A DNA stretch of 64,000 bases from Colwellia sp. PAMC 21821 (GTDB lineage Bacteria; Pseudomonadota; Gammaproteobacteria; Enterobacterales; Alteromonadaceae), in assembly GCF_002077175.1 (NCBI RefSeq), contig NZ_CP014943.1, positions 3,534,001 to 3,598,000 on the forward strand, written 5' to 3'. A program made the translations under genes and the position numbers. Of the stretch, positions 39,144-48,782 are shown one piece after another; position 1 is the stretch's first letter; every line of letters begins with the position of its first letter. The notes beneath the pieces are model-generated. The model saw only the letters and a program-made list of their open reading frames with translations, was not told where the DNA came from and searched no databases.

Positions 39144-40409
39144 ATGACTAACGATAGCATTGCGCTAAATCGCCATAAAACATCGGTTAAATACCTAGCG
39201 CATTATGCTGAGCCTGAAGTTTTATCGCTAGCGACATTTCCAGAACAAAGTCGCTATCGTCATGTCATTGTTATTCCAGCCTTTCAAGAGTCGGCGTTAT
39301 TTATCGAGCGCTTTATTGACTCGAAGCTTGCCGAACAGCAGTGCTTAGTTATTGTGGTAATTAATCAACCCGATAATGACTTTGGCCTTGCGCACCAGCA
39401 AGATCAAATTGGCTTAGCGCAGGAAGTTGTTAAACAGGGACAACAGGTTTGGCAGCAAGACAACTTAAGCTTAATTGTTCTAAACCATAATAGTCGAAAT
39501 AAAAATGCTAATTCAGCCATCCTAATCGTTAATCGTTATACTCAGCCTATTCCTGCAGAGCAAGGAGTAGGCTTAGCAAGAAAAATTGGGGCAGATTTAG
39601 CGATTAAACTCTTTGTTACAGGGAATATTTTATCTTCTTGGGTACATTCAACAGACGCTGATGCATACCTTCCAGACAACTATTTAACCGCTCATGCCGG
39701 CGATAGCACAAACCTTAAAAGTGCCGTGGCGACTTGTTGTAATTTTTATCACCACAGTAACCAGCAAGAAATTCATCAAGCAAATTTACGCTATGAAAAC
39801 GCCTTACGTTATTACGTTGCCGGTTTAACTTACGCGCAGTCACCTTATGCCTATTTTACCATCGGCAGTATTTTATCTTTCGATATGCTGGCCTATTGTC
39901 AGGCGCGAGGTTTCCCTAAACGCAGTGCGGGTGAAGACTTTTATCTCTTAAATAAGCTAGCCAAATTGGGTGACGTAGTATATTTAGCTGATGTTAGTAT
40001 TAAGCTCGATGCAAGGCCTTCACAGCGTGTGCCTTTTGGCACGGGGCCTGCCGTACAAAATATAATGCTACTTGAAGAGCAAGGGTTGGATTATCAATAC
40101 TACCACCCAGAAATTTTTATTGAATTAAAAGCTAGTTTAAAGGCATTTGAAAATCTATGGCAATATAGAGAAACCCCTGAGCTTTGGCTTACCTCATTAT
40201 CAAATACCAGCAAACAGGCGCTAATAAATATTGGTTTACTTACATTTATTAGTAAGCAAAAAACTTCGAAACAAGCACAATTTGATAAGCAATTAACGGT
40301 ATGGTTTGATAGTTTTAAAACGTTAAAGTTTATTCACGCGCTACGTGATTTAGGTTTAGGTAATATCCCACTCGAACAAGCAATAGCTAACGCGCCTTTT
40401 GATCTCTAA
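39144..40409 (+). CDS. glycosyltransferase-like protein (GT-A fold)
   Basis: 421 residues, no signal or membrane segment. HVIVIPAFQESALFIERFI opens a family-2-like nucleotide-sugar domain; WVHSTDADAYLPDNY (STDAD at about residues 169-173) fits the metal-binding DxD; GFPKRSAGEDFYLLNKLAKLG resembles the acceptor-side ED motif; a 120-residue helical tail follows. It is probably cytoplasmic. The acceptor is unknown and no polysaccharide cluster is nearby. Confidence is good for the fold, low for the function. Confidence 0.65.
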   Translation: MTNDSIALNRHKTSVKYLAHYAEPEVLSLATFPEQSRYRHVIVIPAFQESALFIERFIDSKLAEQQCLVIVVINQPDNDFGLAHQQDQIGLAQEVVKQGQQVWQQDNLSLIVLNHNSRNKNANSAILIVNRYTQPIPAEQGVGLARKIGADLAIKLFVTGNILSSWVHSTDADAYLPDNYLTAHAGDSTNLKSAVATCCNFYHHSNQQEIHQANLRYENALRYYVAGLTYAQSPYAYFTIGSILSFDMLAYCQARGFPKRSAGEDFYLLNKLAKLGDVVYLADVSIKLDARPSQRVPFGTGPAVQNIMLLEEQGLDYQYYHPEIFIELKASLKAFENLWQYRETPELWLTSLSNTSKQALINIGLLTFISKQKTSKQAQFDKQLTVWFDSFKTLKFIHALRDLGLGNIPLEQAIANAPFDL

Positions 40410-40821
40410 TTTTTGAGCTATGGCTTATTTAATCCGTTTTTTTAACTATGTTGAAAGTCGATAGTTTACAATTAACTCAGTACTTTATCGTGCATAAGTT
40501 AAGGTGTTTTAATTTATAATACTAGTTTCATTAATTCAGTGGTCTACTTTATACGTAGGAAAAATAGCCCAATATAAAGTGTTTATTTAATAACTCGTTG
40601 TTCTCGATAATAGGCTCCTGCATGGTCTAATAAGCTGCATCTATGTAGCGATAATTGCTCGGTAGTTGCTCGGTAGTTGCTCGGTAATTAATGCTGTAGT
40701 TGACTATTTTAACCAGTACAAATAATTAGATAACTAATCAGGCGGGTATAATTACTTATTTCTCTTGGTATTCGTTAAAGAATTAATTATGCTGATGTAT
40801 CAACTATGAGGAGCGACAATT
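40410..40821. other. intergenic region upstream of moxR
   Basis: 412 AT-rich bases with a three-copy 11-base tandem repeat (40655-40687) and the moxR leader (GAGGAGCGACAATT before the ATG). No gene was seen. Confidence 0.5.
40655..40687. repeat. three-copy 11-base tandem repeat
   Basis: TTGCTCGGTAG twice, then TTGCTCGGTAA, in noncoding DNA before moxR. Confidence 0.9.
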
Positions 40822-41751
40822 ATGCAAACCGTGGTAGCCAATATTTTGGCTCAAATAGAATCCGTGGTCATTGGCAAGCCTCATCAAGTTAAATTAGCCT
40901 TGGCGTGTTTATTAGCTAAAGGCCATATTTTAATTGAAGACTTACCCGGTATGGGCAAAACAACCTTAGCTAATACTTTGGCCTTAACGTTAGGTTTGTC
41001 GTATCAACGTATTCAATTTACTTCAGATTTAATGCCTGCTGATGTTATCGGTATTGCTATTTTTGATGAAACGACCAAATCATTTCAACTCCACCCTGGC
41101 GCTATTTTTAATCAAGTGGTTTTAGCTGATGAAGTAAACCGTGCCAGCCCTAAAACCCAAAGTGCTTTGCTAGAAGCTATGGAAGAAGGGCGGGTGAGTG
41201 TCGATGGTGTTACTCATCAATTACCTGAGCCATTTTTTGTTATTGCTACGCAAAATCCGATGTCACATGCGGGGACTTATCCGTTACCTGAATCGCAATT
41301 AGACCGTTTTATGATGCGACTTTCACTTGGTTTTCCGAGTATAGATGCCGAACGTAAAATTTTACAGTCAACAGCCTCACATCGTGATGTTACTGAAATA
41401 AAGCCTTTTTTACAGGTTGAGCAATTACGAGAAATACAACAACATATTTCTTCCGTTCGGGTTTCGCCAGCGATTATTGATTATGTTATTGCCCTATGTC
41501 GAGTCAGTCGACAAAGTGAGTCACAAGCTAAAGCATTATCGCCGCGTGCCGGTAAATCATTACTAGCCGCCGCTAAGTCTTGGGCTTTTATGGAAAGTCG
41601 TGATTATGTTATACCCGAAGATATTCAAGCGGTTTTCTCACCTGTTTGTGAGCATAGGTTAGCACCACAACAACACCATATTTTTGATCAGGCAGATGAA
41701 ATATCACAGCAAATACTATCGCAAGTTGACCCGACTAATCCGCTAGGTTAG
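40822..41751 (+). CDS. MoxR-family AAA+ ATPase
   Basis: 309 residues. Walker A GMGKTT at residues 43-48, Walker B VVLADEVNRASPKTQSALLEAMEEG, sensor 1 FFVIATQNPMSHAGTYPLPESQLDRFM and the C-terminal lid with LSPRAGKSLLAAAKSWAF. MoxR ATPases act as chaperones, usually with the DUF58 and transglutaminase-like proteins encoded next to them, as here. First gene of a three-gene set with a strong ribosome site (GAGGAG). Confidence 0.95.
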   Translation: MQTVVANILAQIESVVIGKPHQVKLALACLLAKGHILIEDLPGMGKTTLANTLALTLGLSYQRIQFTSDLMPADVIGIAIFDETTKSFQLHPGAIFNQVVLADEVNRASPKTQSALLEAMEEGRVSVDGVTHQLPEPFFVIATQNPMSHAGTYPLPESQLDRFMMRLSLGFPSIDAERKILQSTASHRDVTEIKPFLQVEQLREIQQHISSVRVSPAIIDYVIALCRVSRQSESQAKALSPRAGKSLLAAAKSWAFMESRDYVIPEDIQAVFSPVCEHRLAPQQHHIFDQADEISQQILSQVDPTNPLG

Positions 41752-41795
41752 TTGTTGCTTTATTTCATCAACTTTCGCTATGGCGTTAAGTCATT

Positions 41796-41831
41796 GTTAA
41801 CTAATTTGTTAACTAATTTGTTAACTAAGTT
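41796..41831. repeat. three-copy 12-base tandem repeat
   Basis: GTTAACTAATTT twice, then GTTAACTAAGTT, plus a partial fourth unit, between moxR and the DUF58 gene. Confidence 0.9.
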
Positions 41832-41887
41832 GTTAAAGTTCAAGTTAGCTAATACAGTCCCAACAATCGAATGAAGAGGAGTGCTAA

Positions 41888-42961
41888 TTGTCAAGTAAAC
41901 GAAAAAACTCCATGCTTTCATCGATAAAGTCAGGATTAAAAAGCTTACTGAATAAGCGTTTTAATGCCTGGCTATCACGTCGTATTCCACAACACAGCCA
42001 ACAAGTTATTAATCATCGCAATATTTTTATCATACCAACGCGATTTGGTGTCGGTTTGATGATGTTTATGTTATTGCTATTTTTACTGGGCACTAATTAT
42101 CAGAATAATGTCATTATTTTGATCAGTTATTTGCTGGTGAGTTTTTTTATTGTTGTTTTGCACCACAGTTTTTTTAACCTGTCTGGCTTGCGGTTTCAGG
42201 CAATCAGTTCATTACAAGGCTTTGTTGATTCACAGCTGTATTTCCCGCTCGTTGTAACCAGTAAAAAAACACGCTTCAATATACGCTTTACTTTTGATCA
42301 ACCCCCAGTAAAGCTTGAGCAAGAAATTGATCACAGGGAAGCTAAAAATAACACACTAAAAAGTCAGTTTGACCATGTAACACTTACAGAATTAGCCGTA
42401 GGTGAAAACAATATTCGAATACCCTATTTTGTTCGCAAGCGCGGTGAATATTCATTGGGTAGAGTGTTAATTATTAGCGAGTTTGGTTTTGGCTTATTTA
42501 GAACTTGGACAAGATTAGATTTTGCACAGCAAGTGACAGCTTATCCTGAACCCATTGAAAATATTTGGACGGATAAGCAACAAAGTGTTGCAGGCGAAGA
42601 GGTGGAAAATAATGTTGAAAGTTATCAAGACAGTTTTCAACCGGGCCAAGATGAATTTCATCAATTACAACAGTACCAATTAGGTGAACCGCTGAGTCGT
42701 GTGGCATGGAAACAAGTCGCTCGCGGGCAAGGTTGGTTAACAAAACAATATCAACAAGCCTTGTCAGGCAAGCTAGAATTAGACTTTGAACACTTGCCCT
42801 CAGGCACACTGGAGCAGCGTTTAAGTTGGCTAAGTTATGCCATTAAAGACTGCAGTGATAAACAAATTGCCTTTTCGCTGAAACTACCTAATCAAGTGGT
42901 TGAATACGACCAGAGTTCACAACATACCTTAAAATGCTTAACCGCATTGGCACGTTATTGA
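41888..42961 (+). CDS. DUF58 domain-containing membrane protein
   Basis: 357 residues: basic N-terminus, two membrane helices (about 55-75 and 78-98), then a cytoplasmic part with the DUF58 pattern QDEFHQLQQYQLGEPLSRVAWKQVARGQGWLTKQY. Start TTG 41888 is supported by AGAGGAG (41875-41881) at a six-base spacing; ATG 41912 is the alternative. It sits between moxR and the transglutaminase gene, seven bases from the latter. The trio's client is not known. Confidence 0.88.
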   Translation: MSSKRKNSMLSSIKSGLKSLLNKRFNAWLSRRIPQHSQQVINHRNIFIIPTRFGVGLMMFMLLLFLLGTNYQNNVIILISYLLVSFFIVVLHHSFFNLSGLRFQAISSLQGFVDSQLYFPLVVTSKKTRFNIRFTFDQPPVKLEQEIDHREAKNNTLKSQFDHVTLTELAVGENNIRIPYFVRKRGEYSLGRVLIISEFGFGLFRTWTRLDFAQQVTAYPEPIENIWTDKQQSVAGEEVENNVESYQDSFQPGQDEFHQLQQYQLGEPLSRVAWKQVARGQGWLTKQYQQALSGKLELDFEHLPSGTLEQRLSWLSYAIKDCSDKQIAFSLKLPNQVVEYDQSSQHTLKCLTALARY

Positions 42962-42968
42962 GCGCATA

Positions 42969-45146
42969 ATGACAAAAAACATTCCACCAAAAATGAAAGA
43001 AAACGTTCAGCCTAGTGAAAGTAAAAGTAAAAAGGCTGAAAAAAATAATGATTTAAAGCTTAATAGCAAAATGTATTTTTGTTTATTAGCTTTTCAGCTG
43101 CTTAATCTTTTAACCTTGGTTTTGCAGTTTAATTTAATCTATTTGTTATTTGCCATTTTTGTATTGGTACTACAATTTATTGTTCATTTTAAAGTTTTTC
43201 GTAAAAGCACATTCATAAAACATCAGCCTGCACACTTTTATGAAGCCCCTAAAATAATACCTTCTTGGTTAATTTTAGTATTGGCCATATCAGGCAGTGT
43301 TGGTATTGCGGTTGCAGGTCAAACCCTCGGGCTTTTATTGAGTATGATCCATTTACTATGCTTTGCTTATAGTTTGAAAATGTTTGAAATACCCAGTCGT
43401 AAAGATCTATATCAATTGGTGGTATTAGGTATTTTTGTTGCTACCTCTTCATTAATTTTCATTCAGTCTATCTACTTTTCATTAGCCGTTATAATTTTAG
43501 TTTTAGGTAATTTTTTAATTTTAATTAATTTATTTGCCCCAACAATAGCCTTGTCTGCACAAGCTAAATTATTAGCAAAACTCAGCTTATATTCAATACC
43601 GTTAGCGGTGATTTTATTTGTAGGCTTTCCCAAGTTAAGTCCATTTTGGCAGGTGCCTAATGTTGAATCGGCGAAAGTTGGACTTTCTGATAGCGTAAAA
43701 ATTGGCGATATAGCACAGTTAGCCTTGTCAGATGAATTGGCATTTAGGGTGAGCTTTCAAAACAGCAACCCCGAGCATGCACAGTTATATTGGCGTGCGA
43801 TGGTATTAGATGATTTCGATGGTGTAACTTGGCGACAAGGGCTTCGAGAGAAAGGTCAACAGAATAATCAGCGTTATGGCTCAGCAAGCTTAGAGCATGC
43901 GAATAGTTCAACAGGTATTGAGATAAGTGGCACAGGCTTAAGTTACCAAGTCATTGCAGAGCCTAGTTTCCAGTCTTGGTTGTTTGCACTTGATTTCGCT
44001 ACCAGTGAACAAGGCAATATTGGCCAGCGTAATGACTTTTCGTTGTTTTATCGCGGTATTATTAGTCAAACATTGAGTTATCAAGTCACCAGTTATCCCA
44101 AAGCCATACTTGCGCCGACATTGGGCGATGAAACACGCGCAGTGAATTTAATTTTATCAACCGACAATAATCCTAAACTGTTAGCTAAAGGCCTACAATT
44201 ACGCAAAAAATATCGTGACGACAGGCAGTTAATTAATCATGTATTAGCTGAGTTTAATCAAGAGAATTACTTTTACACCTTGCAACCACCGCGCTTAAAT
44301 AACAATAGTTTAGATCAGTTTTATTTCGATACACGGGCGGGTTTTTGTGAACATTATGCCAGTACCTTCACTTATTTAATGCGTGCCGCGGGTGTTCCTG
44401 CTCGGATGGTGGTGGGGTATTTAGGTGGCGAGTTCAATCCTAATGGTAATTATTTAAGTGTATATCAGCGTAATGCTCACGCTTGGTCCGAGGTATGGCT
44501 TCCTGATAGCGGTTGGCAGCGAGTTGACCCTACCGCAGCGGTTGATCCCGAACGTGTTGAAAGGGGCTTTTCAAGTAATTTAATGCAGGAATATGACAAT
44601 TTATCTTCTGGAATTTTTTCGATGCAACCGTTACGTGCAATGTGGTGGTATAAGCAACTTAAAATGCAAATTGACTCGATTGACTATCAATGGACACGAT
44701 GGGTAATTGGTTACACAGGCCAAAAGCAATCACGTGTTATGGCACAACTGCTAGCAAGTTTAAAGCAAGGTAAAAACATTGTTTACTTCCTACTAATATT
44801 AATCGGTATCGCCTTGCTCGTTTATTTGTATAAATTAATGAAAGTGAAGGCAAAGCCTGATGATAAAATTAAAGCACTTTATTTAAAAACCCTGACATTA
44901 TTAGCACAGCATAAGCTCGTTAAAATAAGGTCGATGACCGCGCAACAGTTTGCTGACTTTATCGATACGACAAGACCTGAGTTGTCTGCACACTTTGCGA
45001 TAATATCCAATGGTTTTACACAATTAGCCTATCAAAACTTTGATGTTAAAAGCGAACAAGAACGCCATATTCAGTTAATCAAATTGCAAAGTAGTTACCG
45101 GCATTTACGCATGCAATTATGGTTAGTCAAGTTTGGTATAAGGTAA
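42969..45146 (+). CDS. TgpA-like membrane transglutaminase (DUF3488)
   Basis: 725 residues: charged N-terminus, several membrane helices within about 30-220, a periplasmic transglutaminase-like domain with catalytic C460 (FCEHYASTF), H504 (NAHAWSEVW) and D520 (VDPTAA), a final helix near 605-625 and a cytoplasmic DUF4129-like tail. Homologue TgpA of Pseudomonas aeruginosa is a membrane transglutaminase reported as needed for viability. It is convergent with the ABC genes, only 16 bases apart. Confidence 0.9.
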   Translation: MTKNIPPKMKENVQPSESKSKKAEKNNDLKLNSKMYFCLLAFQLLNLLTLVLQFNLIYLLFAIFVLVLQFIVHFKVFRKSTFIKHQPAHFYEAPKIIPSWLILVLAISGSVGIAVAGQTLGLLLSMIHLLCFAYSLKMFEIPSRKDLYQLVVLGIFVATSSLIFIQSIYFSLAVIILVLGNFLILINLFAPTIALSAQAKLLAKLSLYSIPLAVILFVGFPKLSPFWQVPNVESAKVGLSDSVKIGDIAQLALSDELAFRVSFQNSNPEHAQLYWRAMVLDDFDGVTWRQGLREKGQQNNQRYGSASLEHANSSTGIEISGTGLSYQVIAEPSFQSWLFALDFATSEQGNIGQRNDFSLFYRGIISQTLSYQVTSYPKAILAPTLGDETRAVNLILSTDNNPKLLAKGLQLRKKYRDDRQLINHVLAEFNQENYFYTLQPPRLNNNSLDQFYFDTRAGFCEHYASTFTYLMRAAGVPARMVVGYLGGEFNPNGNYLSVYQRNAHAWSEVWLPDSGWQRVDPTAAVDPERVERGFSSNLMQEYDNLSSGIFSMQPLRAMWWYKQLKMQIDSIDYQWTRWVIGYTGQKQSRVMAQLLASLKQGKNIVYFLLILIGIALLVYLYKLMKVKAKPDDKIKALYLKTLTLLAQHKLVKIRSMTAQQFADFIDTTRPELSAHFAIISNGFTQLAYQNFDVKSEQERHIQLIKLQSSYRHLRMQLWLVKFGIR

Positions 45147-45162
45147 TAGTTACTTTGCTACA

Positions 45163-46860
45163 TCAACGTTGTTTTGACTTTAACCAAACCACCATTCCAA
45201 TAATAAAAAAGAAAAATATGGTGAAGAATAATATCACTACGACTTGACGCATTTGTTTGCTGGTTAAGTCTAAACGTTCAATCTTTATCACTTTTGCACG
45301 CACAAAAGCCTGATAGTCTAGTTCGGCTAACCAATTGACAATATTCAGTCCCATTTGGGCATTGCTGTATTGATTAATATAAACATTGGTGATGAAATCA
45401 GCGTCGGTAAACACAATGATACGAGTGTCTGAACGAGGTGTATTCGTTTTGTAGGGAAGGGGACTTGGCGCAGTATTGTCAGCTTTGTGTTCTTCAAGCA
45501 CGACATAAGAAATTGGCACCGGGCCTGGGGTATCTATGCCTTGGTCATATTGAATGGCTAAATTTCTATTAGTTTCTGCCCAACTTTTTTCTTTTGATGC
45601 GGTAGACGCAATGACTGCTAACTTAATGCTTGGACGACGCTCCGGTAACATTTCAATGGAGCGTGGTCTAACGTAAAAGGTATAATCTAAACCTTCGGTA
45701 ATGGCTTTATGTTGTTGATAGTTTTTGGTGGCTGGGCTGCCAACATCGTCGCCAACATGGTTAGTTAAATCAACCACAATATCTGACTTAATGTTAAGCC
45801 CCCAGTGATTAATAATACTATTTAATGACGGGTTTTCTTGCAGCTGCTCTGCCGTTAGGGGCTTGTCAGGCGAGGTAACTGTGGTATGTTCAATCAGAAA
45901 TAGCGCATCGCCACCTGCGGTCAAATAATCAATAATTAACTTATCTTCCTGTTCGGTAAGTTCAGTTCTCGCACCGGCAATAATCAGCACATCACAATCA
46001 GCAGGAATCGACTGCGTTATACCTAACATCAATGTTTTGCTTTGTACGTTGTTATCTGCCAATAACTGTTTAAAGGTTGATAAACCAACATTGTCAGTAT
46101 TTGTTATTGAATATTCGCCATGGCCAACGAGAAAGTAAACTTGCCTTGGTGGACTACTAGCACGGGCAATGGCATTAGTGAGTTTTTCTTCCGTGAGTGC
46201 GTCATCACTAAAGTCAACGTCCTTACGGCCATTACTTGATTGCACAATAACCTTGCGCTCACGGCCACTGACCACATTTCCAAACTTAGCAGCGAATGAA
46301 ATATTATCTATTGGGTCTATTATTTGTGTACTAATAAGCCCAGCAGATAGCCTTTCATATTCATTAAATAAATCTTGTAAATATTTGGGTGGTAACCCGA
46401 CATACAGTGCGGTTAATTCGACTTCTTCTTTAAGTGTGCTAATAAACGCTATGGTGTTCTTTGTTAAGGTATGTTGTTCATTTTCGGTAACATCCCATCG
46501 AGTCGTTATGCTATTGGCCGCATAATGGCTAATCGCAAGAAACGCTAAACTCGCCATTATCATAGTGAAAATGCGTAAGGGTTTTTTCCATTGTTTGCCG
46601 ATGGAAAGTCCGCTAATAGCAACTTGGTTAGTTTCTCCTAACGTAGCCGTATCATTAAGTTTGTTGTTTAATATCAGCAAGACAATAAAGGCTATGCTAC
46701 CACCAAGTGTCAGACAACTGGCTAGGTTGAAGGACAGTATGGAAAACTGTGCATCGATATAAAATAGCGACAAACCTAATATAAAGCTAAACAGTGTTAT
46801 ACCGATTAACGCTGGCAATAGTTTTTTCAGTTGTAAAATATGATTGTTTTTAATGCTCAT
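45163..46860 (-). CDS. GldG-like auxiliary protein of an ABC transporter
   Basis: 565 residues: two membrane helices near the N-terminus, a third around 100-118, a large extracytoplasmic part (ITTRWDVTENEQHTLTKNTIAFI, then VYFLVGHGEY and ADCDVLIIAGARTELTEQE) and a C-terminal helix. This is the layout of GldG/ABC-2 associated proteins. It starts directly after the permease stop, so the three ABC genes form one operon. Substrate unknown. Confidence 0.85.
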   Translation of the reverse strand: MSIKNNHILQLKKLLPALIGITLFSFILGLSLFYIDAQFSILSFNLASCLTLGGSIAFIVLLILNNKLNDTATLGETNQVAISGLSIGKQWKKPLRIFTMIMASLAFLAISHYAANSITTRWDVTENEQHTLTKNTIAFISTLKEEVELTALYVGLPPKYLQDLFNEYERLSAGLISTQIIDPIDNISFAAKFGNVVSGRERKVIVQSSNGRKDVDFSDDALTEEKLTNAIARASSPPRQVYFLVGHGEYSITNTDNVGLSTFKQLLADNNVQSKTLMLGITQSIPADCDVLIIAGARTELTEQEDKLIIDYLTAGGDALFLIEHTTVTSPDKPLTAEQLQENPSLNSIINHWGLNIKSDIVVDLTNHVGDDVGSPATKNYQQHKAITEGLDYTFYVRPRSIEMLPERRPSIKLAVIASTASKEKSWAETNRNLAIQYDQGIDTPGPVPISYVVLEEHKADNTAPSPLPYKTNTPRSDTRIIVFTDADFITNVYINQYSNAQMGLNIVNWLAELDYQAFVRAKVIKIERLDLTSKQMRQVVVILFFTIFFFFIIGMVVWLKSKQR

Positions 46861-47574
46861 TTATTGCCACAACTTATGGTTGATGCTTAAAGTGGTTAAT
46901 ACCAAGCAAAGTATAATACCGGCTAAATAATAGATAATATCGCTGGCTGTGATAACACCAACGGCAAAGTTTTCAAGATGTGTTCGAGTGCTTAATTGCA
47001 TCAGAAAGCTTTCTGCAAAACCCGTGAAATATTTTGTAAAGCTTACTGAAAAGTAAAGTGAAAATAGCATAACGTAAGCGGTCATGGCGGCAATTATTTG
47101 ATTACGCGTCCATGACGAGGTTAGTAAACCTATAGCGATAAAAAAGGCACCCTCTAACCAAATACCAACATAACCCGATAAAATACTATAAGGGTCTGGC
47201 TCACCATAATATTCAACAATAAAATAGTAAACACTGGTTACAGCAATTAATAACGAGTAAAAAATTAGCATGCTGAAATATTTACCCAAAACGATCATAG
47301 TCGGTGTTAAAGGCGCCGTAAGTAAAAACTCCATGGTGCCATTAGCCTTTTCTTCAGAAAATAACTTCATGGTTAATAAAGGGATAATGAAAATAAACAT
47401 AAACTCCATCACTTGAAAAATATCGCGTAACGACACTTCTCTATTTTGCTCTATCAGCATAAAAAAAAGCACATTAAACAATGACAGGCAAGCGATGAGG
47501 ATGATGTAGGCGACAGGGCTACTAAAATAGCCATGGAGCTCTTTTTTGGTGAGTGCAATAATTTTATTCATCAT
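46861..47574 (-). CDS. ABC-2 type permease, GldF-like
   Basis: 237 residues, six membrane helices, with KKELHGYFSSPVAYIILIA at the start and EEKANGTMEFLLTAPLTPTMIVLGKY, typical of GldF/ABC-2 permeases. The ATG overlaps the stop of the upstream ATPase gene (ATGA), indicating translational coupling. Confidence 0.92.
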   Translation of the reverse strand: MMNKIIALTKKELHGYFSSPVAYIILIACLSLFNVLFFMLIEQNREVSLRDIFQVMEFMFIFIIPLLTMKLFSEEKANGTMEFLLTAPLTPTMIVLGKYFSMLIFYSLLIAVTSVYYFIVEYYGEPDPYSILSGYVGIWLEGAFFIAIGLLTSSWTRNQIIAAMTAYVMLFSLYFSVSFTKYFTGFAESFLMQLSTRTHLENFAVGVITASDIIYYLAGIILCLVLTTLSINHKLWQ

Positions 47575-48341
47575 AAATTACTTACATGTTGGGTCAACGT
47601 TGGCGCTTGGTGATGGTTAATAAATACTTGCTCTAAGGTCATAGTGGACGCTTGATTTTCATGCTGCACTTTACCTTTGAGTAGGGTATCCAATGGTGCA
47701 TCTATAATAAGTTGACCAGATTTAATCATTAAAATACGTTGCGCTATTTTTTCAATTTCAGGTAAGGTATGCGTGCTGAGCAACACCGTTCGTTGCTCGC
47801 GTTGTTGGTTAATTAGCGCTAATACTTGTTGAACTTGTATTGGGTCAAGACCACTGGTTGGTTCATCTAATATAAGTAGTTTAGGTTCGTGAATAATCGC
47901 TTGCGCTATACCCACTCTTTGTTTGTAGCCTTTAGATAACGTTGAAATTATTTTATGTTTAACGTGCGCTAATTGGCATTCTTCTAATGTTTTTTCTATT
48001 TGCAGCTTTTTATTTTTCGATGACACGCCTTTTATGTCAGCGGCAAACTTTACGTACTGCAATACCGTCATGTTGTTATACAAAGGGGGTGTTTCGGGTA
48101 GATAACCAATTTTCTGTCTAATGGTTAACGAGTGCTTAGTAATATCATCGCCGTCAATGAAAATTCTGCCAGCAGATGGCGCCAGAAAAGCGGTAATAAT
48201 GCGCATTAACGTCGATTTACCCGCGCCATTTTTCCCTAAAAAACCGACAATATCACCTTGGTTAATCTCAAAGCTGACATTATCGACAGCTTGCAATGTA
48301 CCAAAGCTTTTACTGATATGCTCAACCGTTAGAATACTCAC
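47571..48341 (-). CDS. ABC transporter ATPase, GldA-like
   Basis: 256 residues. Walker A GKNGAGKST at residues 36-44, signature LSKGYKQRVGIAQ, Walker B LLILDEPTSGLD, switch histidine in STHTLPE. First gene of the three-gene exporter-like operon; the family includes the GldA gliding protein and many ABC-2 exporters of unknown cargo. Confidence 0.94.
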   Translation of the reverse strand: MSILTVEHISKSFGTLQAVDNVSFEINQGDIVGFLGKNGAGKSTLMRIITAFLAPSAGRIFIDGDDITKHSLTIRQKIGYLPETPPLYNNMTVLQYVKFAADIKGVSSKNKKLQIEKTLEECQLAHVKHKIISTLSKGYKQRVGIAQAIIHEPKLLILDEPTSGLDPIQVQQVLALINQQREQRTVLLSTHTLPEIEKIAQRILMIKSGQLIIDAPLDTLLKGKVQHENQASTMTLEQVFINHHQAPTLTQHVSNL

Positions 48342-48782
48342 GCTATAGCCTTTTATTGTTTGAGGGAAATACTTACTTAAAGGTTACTGTTAGCCACAGA
48401 ATTTATCGTATATTCCAAGCTAGCATTTCTCGCTGAACTTGTACTTATACAATTTAATATCGCTTCAATATTTCTTGTCGGCTTTAATTACAAGCCGCTA
48501 GCCGCTATTAGTAATCAAAAATCTGATCCGGCAGTGTAGCATGAAGTAAGCGTTTTAGTGTTTTATAATCAATATGTTATTTTAAGTGTTTAATTAATAA
48601 TTTAAAACGAAAATTTGAATGGATAGCTTAAGCCGCTAGCGTCTTTTAAACATAATTAGGCTGGTATTATTTGACTTAATTATTAATGGATTTTCTAGCG
48701 TTGTTAACAAAGTTAAGTTAATTGAAAGTAATATTTTTTAATAAATTAGTGACTTAAGGTTGAAAGTGTGTAGGTACTCACG
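48342..48782. other. intergenic region upstream of the ABC operon
   Basis: 441 AT-rich bases between the ABC operon start and the decayed transporter. No promoter, gene or repeat could be chosen with confidence. Confidence 0.4.
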
